A stretch of 52,395 nt of DNA from HKST-UBA85 sp035654775 (GTDB lineage: Bacteria > Bacteroidota > Bacteroidia > Flavobacteriales > Flavobacteriaceae), in NCBI GenBank assembly GCA_035654775.1, contig DASRWB010000063.1, positions 1-52,395 of the forward strand. The letters run 5' to 3'. The notes beneath the pieces were generated by a model. It was given only the letters and a program-made list of their open reading frames with translations, had not been told where the DNA came from and did not search any database. Shown here one piece after another: positions 9,176 through 17,045 of the stretch. Made by a program: the position numbers and the translations under genes. Position 1 is the first letter of the stretch; every line of letters starts with the position of its first letter.

Positions 9176-11251
9176 CTATTCAATCTTTATTATAGCTATT
9201 TTGCTTTTGTATGGTTTAGTTCCTTTTTCTTTCAGCGATTGTTGTGCTTGATTTAAATCTTCATACTTTTTATAGTATATGTAGTATTTACTGGTATTTA
9301 CATCGTAAAAGAAGTCGATATTTTTTTCACCTGTTGATATGATTTTCCTCAAAGTTTCGTCTCTTTTTTCTACATCACTATGTACTGCGGTTACCATATA
9401 GTATCCTTTTCCGGTATTTTTTACCTCTTTAAGAATTTGAATTTTAGCATCCTGAACTTCTCCAGAATCAAAATCTTCTTCAGTCAATGGTTCCTTACTT
9501 ATCGCGGTAGTTTCCAGCATATTTTTCATTGCCGCTCTATCTTGTGCATATTTTGATTCGGCATCGTCGTATAAGGCGCGTTTTATTCTTCTTTTTCGCT
9601 CTATTTCTGTGGCTGCATTAATTTCGTCTAAGTTTTTTTCTAATATTTCTTTTTGTTTTAGGGTTTTAAGTCTTTCGGTTTTTAATTGCTGAATTGCTTC
9701 AAGATATTTTAAGCCAATGCTTGTGTTTCCTTTTCCTTTTTTCTTGATACTTACGTATACTTCTTCCAGCTGTATTAGTTTGATATTTTGTTCTTCTATA
9801 AAATTTTGAAGTTCCAGTTTAGCGGCTTCTATTGAGGCGTTTTCTGCAGTTATGCTTTTAAAGGGTTTTGGCTCAACGTAAATTCCTTTTTCGCTTAAAT
9901 CGTTTTCTTCTTTCATATCGTTCAAATCTTGTTGTTTTATTTGAACTTTTTCTTCCAAACTACCTATCAGTTCATTTCGTTTTTCTATAAAACCTTGGGT
10001 TAAGTTTTCCAGCTTTTGTTGCTGTTCAATGTCTTCTGCCGTAAGTATTTCTTCTTCTTGTTTTGTTGGTTCAGGCTTTTTCTCTTTCGCAGCTAAAGCA
10101 TTATCTAGAGTTGTAGATTGAATTTTAAGGGTATCAACTGGCATTGTTTTAACTTCAGGTTTAGCCTGAGTATCTACCTGAGCTATGCTTACTTGTTCTT
10201 TGGGTTGCTTGATAGGCACAACTTTTTTTTGTGGCTTTTCAGTAGGTTCCTTTTTGGGTTTAGCTTTGGCAACTGTTGCTTTTCTGGGCTTTCTTCTGGC
10301 TTGGAAAAAAGCAACTTCTTCGTCAAAATCGCTATAGTTAAAGCGCTGTTTTCTGTTAAATCGGTAAGCTAATGTAACTTCATGAGCGCTACCTAAATTG
10401 TAAAGATTGCTTAAGCTTTGTTCATAATTGTACTCAAAAGCAATTTGGCTGGTAAGGTTAAAGCCAACTCCTGCAGATGCACCGTAAAAAGTGCTGTAGC
10501 CTATCTGTCCCCAAAATCCTTTGGGTACAGTTAGCATCATGATTCCTGAAAGTACTGTTTTTTCTTCTTTAAATTCTGATCTTACCAAGGTTGAAAATTT
10601 AGAATCGTAGAAAAACCCTGAAGCATCAACATAACCTGTATACATCATATGCAACTGTAGGTTTTTTTCCGGATTTTCATCAATAACTTCAGATTCTGAG
10701 GTGTTGTAGGTTACCAAATTATTAATTGAGGCACCAAAGTCAAGAAAACCGGTACCGTAATTTATTCCCGGTGCTATTGTTAATAAGAAATGTGACGGAA
10801 TATTTTCTAGTGACGGATCAGGATAGTTTGTTACTACATTTCCTCTGTTTAGGCTACTTTTATAAGCACCAACGTTAAGCCCAAAAGTTAAATTACTATC
10901 GGTATCCAAAACCACGTTGTGCGCAAAATTAAGTATGCCTCCAAAATTGGTAAACACGCCAAAATCTCTTTGAAACAGGGTTAAACCTGCTCCATTATTT
11001 TCAGTTAATCTTCCCGAAAACCCAAATAAATAAGATTCCGGCGATCCTTCAAACTGTATTTGCCTTTTATTTGAAAAGCTGACATAGGAGTTTTGTTCTC
11101 TTACAAAACTAAATGTGGGATTTATAACATGCTTGTTGAATTTCAATGAGTTTCGTACAGGCAATGATAATGCCACTACACCATTTTCTTGTGCTAAGAA
11201 TTCTGATGTAGTGTAGAAAAAAATAAACATACAAAGTAGTTTTCTTTTCAT
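9176..11251 (-). CDS. sprD: PorP/SprF-type barrel fused to coiled coil and SPOR-like C-terminus (SprD-like)
   Basis: This protein has 691 residues. A signal peptide covers about 1-20 and a PorP/SprF-type barrel about 21-300. A Lys/Pro-rich linker follows at about 305-370, then a long Glu/Lys/Gln-rich segment at about 395-590 that looks coiled-coil. The last 80 residues (about 611-691: GYYMVTAVHSD, then FFYDVNTSKYYIYYKKY) resemble a SPOR fold, a peptidoglycan-binding domain. The protein would therefore have a membrane barrel and a periplasmic arm. It lies 65 bases upstream of sprB and 1 base after the preceding CTD gene, so these are probably one transcript. The sprD label rests on gene order in the F. 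johnsoniae spr operon. The SPOR call is by eye and needs a profile search. Confidence 0.75.
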   Translation of the reverse strand: MKRKLLCMFIFFYTTSEFLAQENGVVALSLPVRNSLKFNKHVINPTFSFVREQNSYVSFSNKRQIQFEGSPESYLFGFSGRLTENNGAGLTLFQRDFGVFTNFGGILNFAHNVVLDTDSNLTFGLNVGAYKSSLNRGNVVTNYPDPSLENIPSHFLLTIAPGINYGTGFLDFGASINNLVTYNTSESEVIDENPEKNLQLHMMYTGYVDASGFFYDSKFSTLVRSEFKEEKTVLSGIMMLTVPKGFWGQIGYSTFYGASAGVGFNLTSQIAFEYNYEQSLSNLYNLGSAHEVTLAYRFNRKQRFNYSDFDEEVAFFQARRKPRKATVAKAKPKKEPTEKPQKKVVPIKQPKEQVSIAQVDTQAKPEVKTMPVDTLKIQSTTLDNALAAKEKKPEPTKQEEEILTAEDIEQQQKLENLTQGFIEKRNELIGSLEEKVQIKQQDLNDMKEENDLSEKGIYVEPKPFKSITAENASIEAAKLELQNFIEEQNIKLIQLEEVYVSIKKKGKGNTSIGLKYLEAIQQLKTERLKTLKQKEILEKNLDEINAATEIERKRRIKRALYDDAESKYAQDRAAMKNMLETTAISKEPLTEEDFDSGEVQDAKIQILKEVKNTGKGYYMVTAVHSDVEKRDETLRKIISTGEKNIDFFYDVNTSKYYIYYKKYEDLNQAQQSLKEKGTKPYKSKIAIIKIE

Positions 11252-11252
11252 A

Positions 11253-12683
11253 TTATCTAATCACTGTTATCGTGCCTTTTTTTACTTTACCTTGACCTTT
11301 TATTACGAAATAATAAACCGCATTTACCGTCTTAAATTCAAAATCGTACGACGGCCAATTGTTTTGATAATCTTTTGTGTCTAGTACCACTTTGCCTTGT
11401 GCACTTATAATGGTTACTTGAGCATTTGTACCACTTACATAAGCTTGTGGAATTACCCAGGTGTCATTTATTCCGTCGCCGTTAGGACTTACTACATTGG
11501 GTATTTTAGAAACATCCGGAAAAGCCTCAGTTATGTTGAATAAAAATTCTTGCGATGAAATACAACCAGCCGTTTGTCTGATGATAACACGGTAATTTCC
11601 CTGAGCTGAAATTTCAAAAGTATTGTCGGTTGCTCCGGGAATAACAGCTCCATTAACATACCACTCAAAAACTGGGTTTACCGCAGTTGTAGTAACGATT
11701 ACTTCTATTACTTGGTCTTCTTCTAAAGCCGTTGTACCTTCAGGTAAATTAACTGAGCTTGTAAAATCTGTAGTTTCTAAATCTATCGAAGCACTAGCCA
11801 CACAGTCCCCTAAATCCACAGTTACGTAGTAATTCCCACTTTCATTGGTTTCCAACATTTGTTGTGTTGCTCCTGAAATTTCTTCACCGTCTTTGTACCA
11901 TTGATATGCATCACCGTTAATGGCACTTAATAAGGTAGGTCCATCACTAGCGCAATATGGATTTCCTAAGCTGGAACTAATCGTAATTTCTACTTCAGAA
12001 GAAGCTTCAGAAACGGTTACTCTGTTTGAATAGGAATTAGATGTACATGAGCCATAATTAGTTTCCACAAAATAAGTACCGGATTGCGACACCGTTAAGC
12101 TTTCGCCGGAGGCTACATATACCGAGGTGGTTTCTCCGGTAACTTTATACCAGTCAAAGGTTAAACCGGGATAATTAAGTGGTGAATCATTTAAAGGTCC
12201 ACCAGGATTATCAATCGTTAATAAATAGCTTCCTCCTGAACAAAACACTGCATTAGCAATCAAATTGTTGATGGTAAAAGGCGAATCCTGAGCTTTAAAA
12301 TACGCCGGAAATGCATCAGATGGAGTACTGGTAGCGATGGGCGATGTACTTTTTACTCGAATTCTATAGGCTTCACCAGCCGTATCTTCAGGAAAAGAAA
12401 AACTAAGCATGGCCGGTGAGGCAGTAATACTTCCGGGCGATGAGGTATATAGTATGGTAGCATTAGTAAAACTACCCGTTTCGTCTGAAAGCTCTATATT
12501 AAACTGGTTGTTTTCTCCCAATCCTGTTGCTGGCGAAAACACGAATGAAACATTGTAATTATTAAAGGAAGTACTGGCACACGCTTGTGTGAAGCCTAAG
12601 GTTGGTTTACCAATAACTATTTGGGCCTTAACCGTATGGCTGAGTGAAAAAATAAACAAACAAAAAAGGGTAAAATTTTTCAT
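11253..12683 (-). CDS. sprC: Secreted Ig-like protein with T9SS type B sorting domain (SprC-like)
   Basis: This is a 476-residue protein with a signal peptide (MKNFTLFCLFIFSLSHTVKA). Ig/PKD-like beta domains have repeated Cys pairs and W/Y core residues, for example FDWYKV, YQWYKDGEEI and FEWYVNGAVI, at about 130-380. The C-terminal about 80 residues form a type B T9SS domain beginning PNVVSPNGDGINDTW. It is expected to cross the outer membrane by T9SS and stay at the surface. Its stop codon is one base before the ATG of the SprD-like gene, so the two are translationally close. Position makes it the counterpart of sprC. The function is not shown by the sequence, and the name rests on synteny alone. 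Confidence 0.7.
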   Translation of the reverse strand: MKNFTLFCLFIFSLSHTVKAQIVIGKPTLGFTQACASTSFNNYNVSFVFSPATGLGENNQFNIELSDETGSFTNATILYTSSPGSITASPAMLSFSFPEDTAGEAYRIRVKSTSPIATSTPSDAFPAYFKAQDSPFTINNLIANAVFCSGGSYLLTIDNPGGPLNDSPLNYPGLTFDWYKVTGETTSVYVASGESLTVSQSGTYFVETNYGSCTSNSYSNRVTVSEASSEVEITISSSLGNPYCASDGPTLLSAINGDAYQWYKDGEEISGATQQMLETNESGNYYVTVDLGDCVASASIDLETTDFTSSVNLPEGTTALEEDQVIEVIVTTTAVNPVFEWYVNGAVIPGATDNTFEISAQGNYRVIIRQTAGCISSQEFLFNITEAFPDVSKIPNVVSPNGDGINDTWVIPQAYVSGTNAQVTIISAQGKVVLDTKDYQNNWPSYDFEFKTVNAVYYFVIKGQGKVKKGTITVIR

Positions 12684-12732
12684 TCTTGATTTTATTACAT
12701 TTTCTTAACCAGTAATTGAATTATCCTTAAAC

Positions 12733-12767
12733 ACAATTAACCAGTCTCTACAAAACTGATTAATTGT
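12733..12767 (-). terminator. Intercistronic hairpin between beta-helix gene and sprC-like gene
   Basis: The arms 12733-12745 and 12755-12767 enclose a 9-base loop. Read as minus-strand RNA all 13 pairs form, with one G-U wobble; as plus-strand RNA one pair is lost. This favours a role in the minus-strand transcript. No long U tract follows directly, so it could be a weak terminator, a processing site or a stabilising 3' end. Confidence 0.4.
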
Positions 12768-12802
12768 TACACTTGCTATATTTATATTGATTTTTTTCGT
12801 GC

Positions 12803-14113
12803 CTAATCATCATCGTGGTTTGAGGCCACAATTCTGCTTATCTTCAACCTAAAATCCGGAGTTCTTTTATTATACATGTCTATAAAGGTTTCGGTGTTTG
12901 ACCCTTTGGAATAGACATTGAAAAATGTAGGAGCTCCATACCAATTTTCCAAATCATCATTGTTATTCTTGTTTTTAATGAAGATGTTTCCTTCACAGTT
13001 ATTAAAATACATATCTGTAAGGCCTATCTTTTCTAAACTCGATTGATTTAAGGCAATTTTTTCATCTAAAATTACTGCGGGTTTAAATCCTGATATTACA
13101 CTTTTATTCATATCCAGAATGGTGTTTGAGCCTACAAATACGGCTTCACTTACTAATCCCCTTTCAATGTCCATTTTTAAGTTGTCACTGTCCGTAACCA
13201 TGGTTATGTTTTTAGCAATTATAGCTGTTGATGCTCTGGAAAAATCAACCTCATCTTCTTTACTGTAAGAAAGTGCCTCAAAACATCTTGAGCCTTCACT
13301 GTTGGACGCGTAAGGAGATCGAACTGCTAAGGAATTTTCAATGGTACATTGAGCGCCGTAATTAAATGAAAAGTCGTTACTGTTCGTTTTGTAAGAAACT
13401 GCATTTTTAATGGAAAGGTTTCCACCCCAAACTTTAAATGCATCTCCGGCACAATGGCTAACCATAACATTCTCTACAACCGTTTTGGTGCCAACACAGG
13501 CTAATAGCAAACCATTAAAATAGCCGGCTTGCTTGGTTCTTTTTCCGGCAAATTCAATTCTTACATATTGCAATACTCCTGAATCACTTTCTACATTGTC
13601 TCCGCCAAAGTTGGTATTCACAAAATCTGATGAAGCTATTTTAGCGTGGTATGATGCAGTAGAACCGTTACCAAATTTATTGGTTGGAGCGTCGCCTAAT
13701 ATTAAAATTCCACCCCAATCGCCAGGCCGTTTAACACTTCTGTTTGAGGTGAACACGATGGGATCTGTTTCCAAACCTTCTGCCATAATTTTCGATCCTT
13801 TAGAGATGGTAAGTGATGCCTTGGTTTCAAAATCGGCTAGAATTACAGTACCGGGTTCTATAGTAAGCACTGCGTTGTTTGTCACAAAAACACTACCAAC
13901 CAGCAAATAGGTTTCTCTTTTAGAAAGGTTTGTGTCTTCGGTAATGGTTCCGGTAATAATTTGTGTAGGTTCCCGATGGCTTATTTGTGCAGGATTAAAT
14001 TCAGTCCAGTTTGACAACCAATTGGTTACTCCTGTTATTCCTTTTTGTTGCTGTCCAAACATATTTGTGACAACAAAAAATAAGACTATCGTGATTTGGG
14101 TAAAATTTTTCAT
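12803..14113 (-). CDS. Secreted right-handed beta-helix-like protein of unknown function
   Basis: This is a 436-residue protein with a signal peptide (MKNFTQITIVLFFVVTNMFGQ). The segment at about 70-130 (VTNNAVLTIEPGTVILAD, then KASLTISKGSKIMAEG and DPIVFTSN) has the repeated short strands and T-V/I-x-G-x-I turns of parallel beta-helix surface proteins. Later segments rich in N/S/G (SHCAGDAFKVWGGN, NGLLLACVGT) continue the pattern. There is no lipobox and no recognisable T9SS sorting domain. The C-terminus ends in VASNHDDD. It is the first gene of the minus-strand surface block, separated from the sprC-like gene by 119 bases and a hairpin. Proteins of this type occur widely in Flavobacteriaceae without an assigned role. 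The function is unknown. Confidence 0.7.
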   Translation of the reverse strand: MKNFTQITIVLFFVVTNMFGQQQKGITGVTNWLSNWTEFNPAQISHREPTQIITGTITEDTNLSKRETYLLVGSVFVTNNAVLTIEPGTVILADFETKASLTISKGSKIMAEGLETDPIVFTSNRSVKRPGDWGGILILGDAPTNKFGNGSTASYHAKIASSDFVNTNFGGDNVESDSGVLQYVRIEFAGKRTKQAGYFNGLLLACVGTKTVVENVMVSHCAGDAFKVWGGNLSIKNAVSYKTNSNDFSFNYGAQCTIENSLAVRSPYASNSEGSRCFEALSYSKEDEVDFSRASTAIIAKNITMVTDSDNLKMDIERGLVSEAVFVGSNTILDMNKSVISGFKPAVILDEKIALNQSSLEKIGLTDMYFNNCEGNIFIKNKNNNDDLENWYGAPTFFNVYSKGSNTETFIDMYNKRTPDFRLKISRIVASNHDDD

Positions 14114-14189
14114 GGGTTACGGATTATTGATTCAAAAAAAATTATAATTATTTTCTGACATCAAAAATTGAAAAAAAATCCATAAAAAA

Positions 14190-14197
14190 CAAATTTA
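14190..14197 (-). promoter_or_regulatory. Possible -7 element for the surface-protein operon
   Basis: The minus strand reads TAAATTTG, which fits the Bacteroidota -7 consensus TAnnTTTG, about 75 bases upstream of the beta-helix gene start. I see no good TTTG at -33, so the call is weak. Confidence 0.3.
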
Positions 14198-14286
14198 ATC
14201 GACGAAATGCACTTTTTAATTAATTTTTATTCATTTATTTTAGATAAAACGTAAGAAATAACCGATAAAATTTTCTCAATAGCTGT

Positions 14287-14322
14287 AAAAAAAAATCAAC
14301 TGTAGAAAGTTGATTTTTTTTT
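14287..14322 (-). terminator. Rho-independent terminator
   Basis: A perfect 15-base inverted repeat (14287-14301 and 14308-14322, loop GTAGAA) is built on AAAATCAACT and flanked by A and T runs. It sits just downstream of the 148-residue secreted protein gene on the minus strand. Confidence 0.75.
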
Positions 14323-14345
14323 AAACGATAGACTTTTGGTTATTT

Positions 14346-14792
14346 TTAATGAAACTCACTGTACTCATGAAGTGATTTTAATGTTTCTTCATAAAACAGA
14401 ATTGAAGAGATTAAGTTTGAAGTATCTGAGTATGGGAGTATTTTGCTTTGAAATTCATTGTTTTTCTTCAGAAAATCTGCAGTGGCGCTTTTTTGCTGTT
14501 CTAAAATTTTCCTGTTTTCTTTTTCATCTGGAATTCCTATAGAAGACATTGTCACTCCGGGTTTAGTTGCAAAAGCAATATAAGGCAATAAATTCACCAA
14601 ACTTTCAATACGCTCTGTATAAAGATTCAATAAATCGCCTTTGTTCATATTTTCCAGTTCTTGCTTACTGTGGTATTTTTTTATACGTACATTTTCGCTA
14701 ATGATACTTTGCGGGTCATCTTTTTTTTGGGCATAAGTAAGGTTGGCTACAATGAAAAAAGTAAAGCAAATAAGGTAAAAATTAGGCTTCAT
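14346..14792 (-). CDS. Small secreted protein of unknown function
   Basis: I place the start at ATG 14790-14792, giving 148 residues. This start begins a clean signal peptide (MKPNFYLICFTFFIVANLTYAQ). An upstream in-frame ATG at 14852 would add 20 residues before it. A -7-like element at 14820-14827 lies between the two candidates and supports the shorter form. The mature part is highly charged and helical (KKYHSKQELENMNKGDLLNLY, KILEQQKSATADFLKKNNEF) and probably acts in the periplasm. No domain is recognised. The gene stands alone, ends before a strong terminator, and is transcribed away from the TSUP gene. Confidence 0.65.
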   Translation of the reverse strand: MKPNFYLICFTFFIVANLTYAQKKDDPQSIISENVRIKKYHSKQELENMNKGDLLNLYTERIESLVNLLPYIAFATKPGVTMSSIGIPDEKENRKILEQQKSATADFLKKNNEFQSKILPYSDTSNLISSILFYEETLKSLHEYSEFH

Positions 14793-14819
14793 AAGTTTAT
14801 GATTATGGGTTACAGGTTT

Positions 14820-14827
14820 CAAATTTA
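14820..14827 (-). promoter_or_regulatory. -7-like promoter element
   Basis: The minus strand reads TAAATTTG (TAnnTTTG consensus), 28 bases before the chosen start at 14792. It lies inside the longer alternative reading frame, which argues for the shorter start. Confidence 0.35.
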
Positions 14828-14968
14828 TGTATTTTATCGTAAAAAAAAACATTTTGTCGATATTTTTTAATTTTTTTTAGTCACTTTTAATCTCTATCGT
14901 AATGTTATGAAATGGTTAAATAGTATTGACCATATTTTATTTTTTTTAGAAAATAATATTTTTACTCC

Positions 14969-15742
14969 ATGGAATATGTTGTTATTTGTATTGTTGCTTT
15001 TTTGGCTTCTATTTTAACCTTTTTTTCCGGGTTTGGGTTAGGCACTATATTGCTGCCTGTATTTTCTCTTTTTTTTCCGGTTGAAATTGCTATTGCACTT
15101 ACGGGAGTAGTGCATTTTTTTAATAATATTTTTAAGCTAATACTCGTAGGGAAAAATGCAGACAAGAAAGTATTGTTTTACTTTGGTATTCCTGCAATTG
15201 CCGCTTCTTTTTTAGGTGCTTATCTGTTACTAAATATAACCGATTTAAGTCCAATACACACATACAGTATTAGCGACAAACAGTTTTACATTACACCGGT
15301 AAAAGTTATTATTTCTATTTTACTTATTGTTTTTGCAATTATAGAATTACTTCCTTTTTTCAACAAGCTGACTTTTACCAAAAAACATTTGCCTTTGGGT
15401 GGATTTTTAAGTGGTTTTTTTGGTGGTATTTCCGGGCACCAAGGTGCTTTACGAAGTGCTTTTTTGGTTCATGCCGGACTAACCAAAGAAATGTTTATTG
15501 GTACCGCTGTGGTTATTTCTTCGATTGTAGATTTTACCCGATTGTCTGTGTATGCCACAAGGTTTTTAAGTTCCGGCTTAAAAGAGAATGTATTTTTAAT
15601 TTTATGTGCAACTGTTTCTGCGATAATTGGTGCTTATTACGGCAACAAGTTGCTTAAAAAAATTACGCTGGTTTTTATACAAAAACTAGTAGCTTTTTTA
15701 TTAATTGCTATTTCAATAGCCTTAGGTACAGGAATTATTTAG
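14969..15742 (+). CDS. TSUP (TauE/SafE) family membrane transporter
   Basis: This is a 257-residue integral membrane protein with about eight hydrophobic helices. Its first segment (residues 1-30) contains the FSGFGLGTILLP pattern of the TauE/SafE family. The family repeat appears again at about 140-170 as LGGFLSGFFGGISGHQGALR. Members export or import sulfur-containing or organic anions such as sulfite and sulfoacetate. The substrate cannot be told from sequence. The stop codon overlaps the stop of the convergent gene by 4 bases (15739-15742), so no terminator separates them. Confidence 0.85.
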   Translation: MEYVVICIVAFLASILTFFSGFGLGTILLPVFSLFFPVEIAIALTGVVHFFNNIFKLILVGKNADKKVLFYFGIPAIAASFLGAYLLLNITDLSPIHTYSISDKQFYITPVKVIISILLIVFAIIELLPFFNKLTFTKKHLPLGGFLSGFFGGISGHQGALRSAFLVHAGLTKEMFIGTAVVISSIVDFTRLSVYATRFLSSGLKENVFLILCATVSAIIGAYYGNKLLKKITLVFIQKLVAFLLIAISIALGTGII

Positions 15743-16995
15743 GTTTTTTGTTTTTTCTTTTTGGCTGCCGGAAAAAGCACATTGTTCAATATTAAACGAT
15801 AACCGGGTGAAGTTGGGTATAATTCTAATTCTGTTTTTGGATCTCCTACTCTATGCTGATAATCTTCAGGGTCATGACCGCCGTAAAAAGTAAAAAATCC
15901 TTTTCCTTTTATCCCGTGAATATATTTGGCCTCGCCGTTACTTTTATTTTCTCCCATAACCAAAACACTAGCTTTTATTTCTTCTCTGGTAAATGAAGTT
16001 GTTTGTCCCATAAATCCTTTCACTAAAACCGTATGGTTCTGGCAAAGCATGGTGGGAACAGGATCCCATTTAGCAGAAAAATCCATTAGCGTAAAATAAT
16101 CTGTTTGTTTTGGTATTCTTCTTTTTTGGGTCATGTCTATGGAAGAAAATTCATATACTAAAGGGTTTCGTTCCAGTGTATAATTGGTAAACGCAAATGT
16201 TTTGTTATAATCTATTTTATTTTGATAATTAGGATCGCTTTTATCACCATCAAACATAGGTTCACATATATCAACACCTTCCGCACTTAACGCAATATCA
16301 AAACTATCTGTAGCGCTGCACATGGCAAACATAAAACCGCCACCAATAACGAAGTCTCTAATTTTTTTTGCGACAGCAAGTTTTTGTTCAGACACTTTGC
16401 TGTATCCTAATTTGGTAGCTAAAGCTTCGGCTTCTTTTTTTTCTTCAATATACCAGGCAGCAGTACGATAGCTTCCGTAAAATTTTCCATATTGACCGGT
16501 AAAGTCTTCATGGTGCAAGTGCAGCCAGTCATATAGAAGAAGTTTGTCGTTTAACACCTCTTCATCATATATGGTTTCGTAGGGAATTTCAGCATAAGTT
16601 AATACCATGGTTACGGCATCATCCCAAGGTTGATTTCCGTATGGAGTGTAGACTACAATTTTAGGTGCTTTTTCCAAAGGAATGGCTTCCATATTTTGGC
16701 TTGGACTGCTTATCTCTTCTAAAATACCGGCAGCTTTGACATTAGAAATGACTTCAAAAGAAACGCCTCGTATCTGACATTCACGTTGTAACTCTTCAAA
16801 ATCAGGTAGTAAAAAAGAGCCGCCGCGATAGTTTAATAGCCATTGAACTTTGAGTTGTTTATTCAGCACCCAGTAAGTAATTCCGTAGGCTTTTAAGTGA
16901 TTTTTCTGACTATCAGCGTCCATAGGAATAAGTACATAGGAAGCGAATGCCGGAGAAAAAATAAGCAAACTTAAAATAAACAGTATCTTTTTCAT
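15739..16995 (-). CDS. Conserved secreted protein of unknown function
   Basis: The start at ATG 16993-16995 gives 418 residues and a signal peptide beginning MKKILFILSLLIFSPAFAS. An ATG five codons upstream is possible. The protein contains the segments ILIPMDADSQKNHLKAYGITYW-like, WLLNYRGGSFLLPD and VIGGGFMFAMCSATDSFDIAL, and has a basic tail (AAKKKKQKT). I recall homologues in Flavobacteriaceae being labelled asparagine synthetase B. That label is not supported here: there is no N-terminal Cys2 glutaminase site and no SGGxDS ATP-pyrophosphatase loop. The Gly-rich motif with a Cys at about 230-240 is reminiscent of glutamine-amidotransferase-like folds, but this is speculative. It is the last gene before the TSUP gene and overlaps its stop. 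Confidence 0.65.
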   Translation of the reverse strand: MKKILFILSLLIFSPAFASYVLIPMDADSQKNHLKAYGITYWVLNKQLKVQWLLNYRGGSFLLPDFEELQRECQIRGVSFEVISNVKAAGILEEISSPSQNMEAIPLEKAPKIVVYTPYGNQPWDDAVTMVLTYAEIPYETIYDEEVLNDKLLLYDWLHLHHEDFTGQYGKFYGSYRTAAWYIEEKKEAEALATKLGYSKVSEQKLAVAKKIRDFVIGGGFMFAMCSATDSFDIALSAEGVDICEPMFDGDKSDPNYQNKIDYNKTFAFTNYTLERNPLVYEFSSIDMTQKRRIPKQTDYFTLMDFSAKWDPVPTMLCQNHTVLVKGFMGQTTSFTREEIKASVLVMGENKSNGEAKYIHGIKGKGFFTFYGGHDPEDYQHRVGDPKTELELYPTSPGYRLILNNVLFPAAKKKKQKT

Positions 16996-17045
16996 AGAGG
17001 AAAGATACATAAAAATGGATGTTTTAAAAACGATTTAACAGAAGA

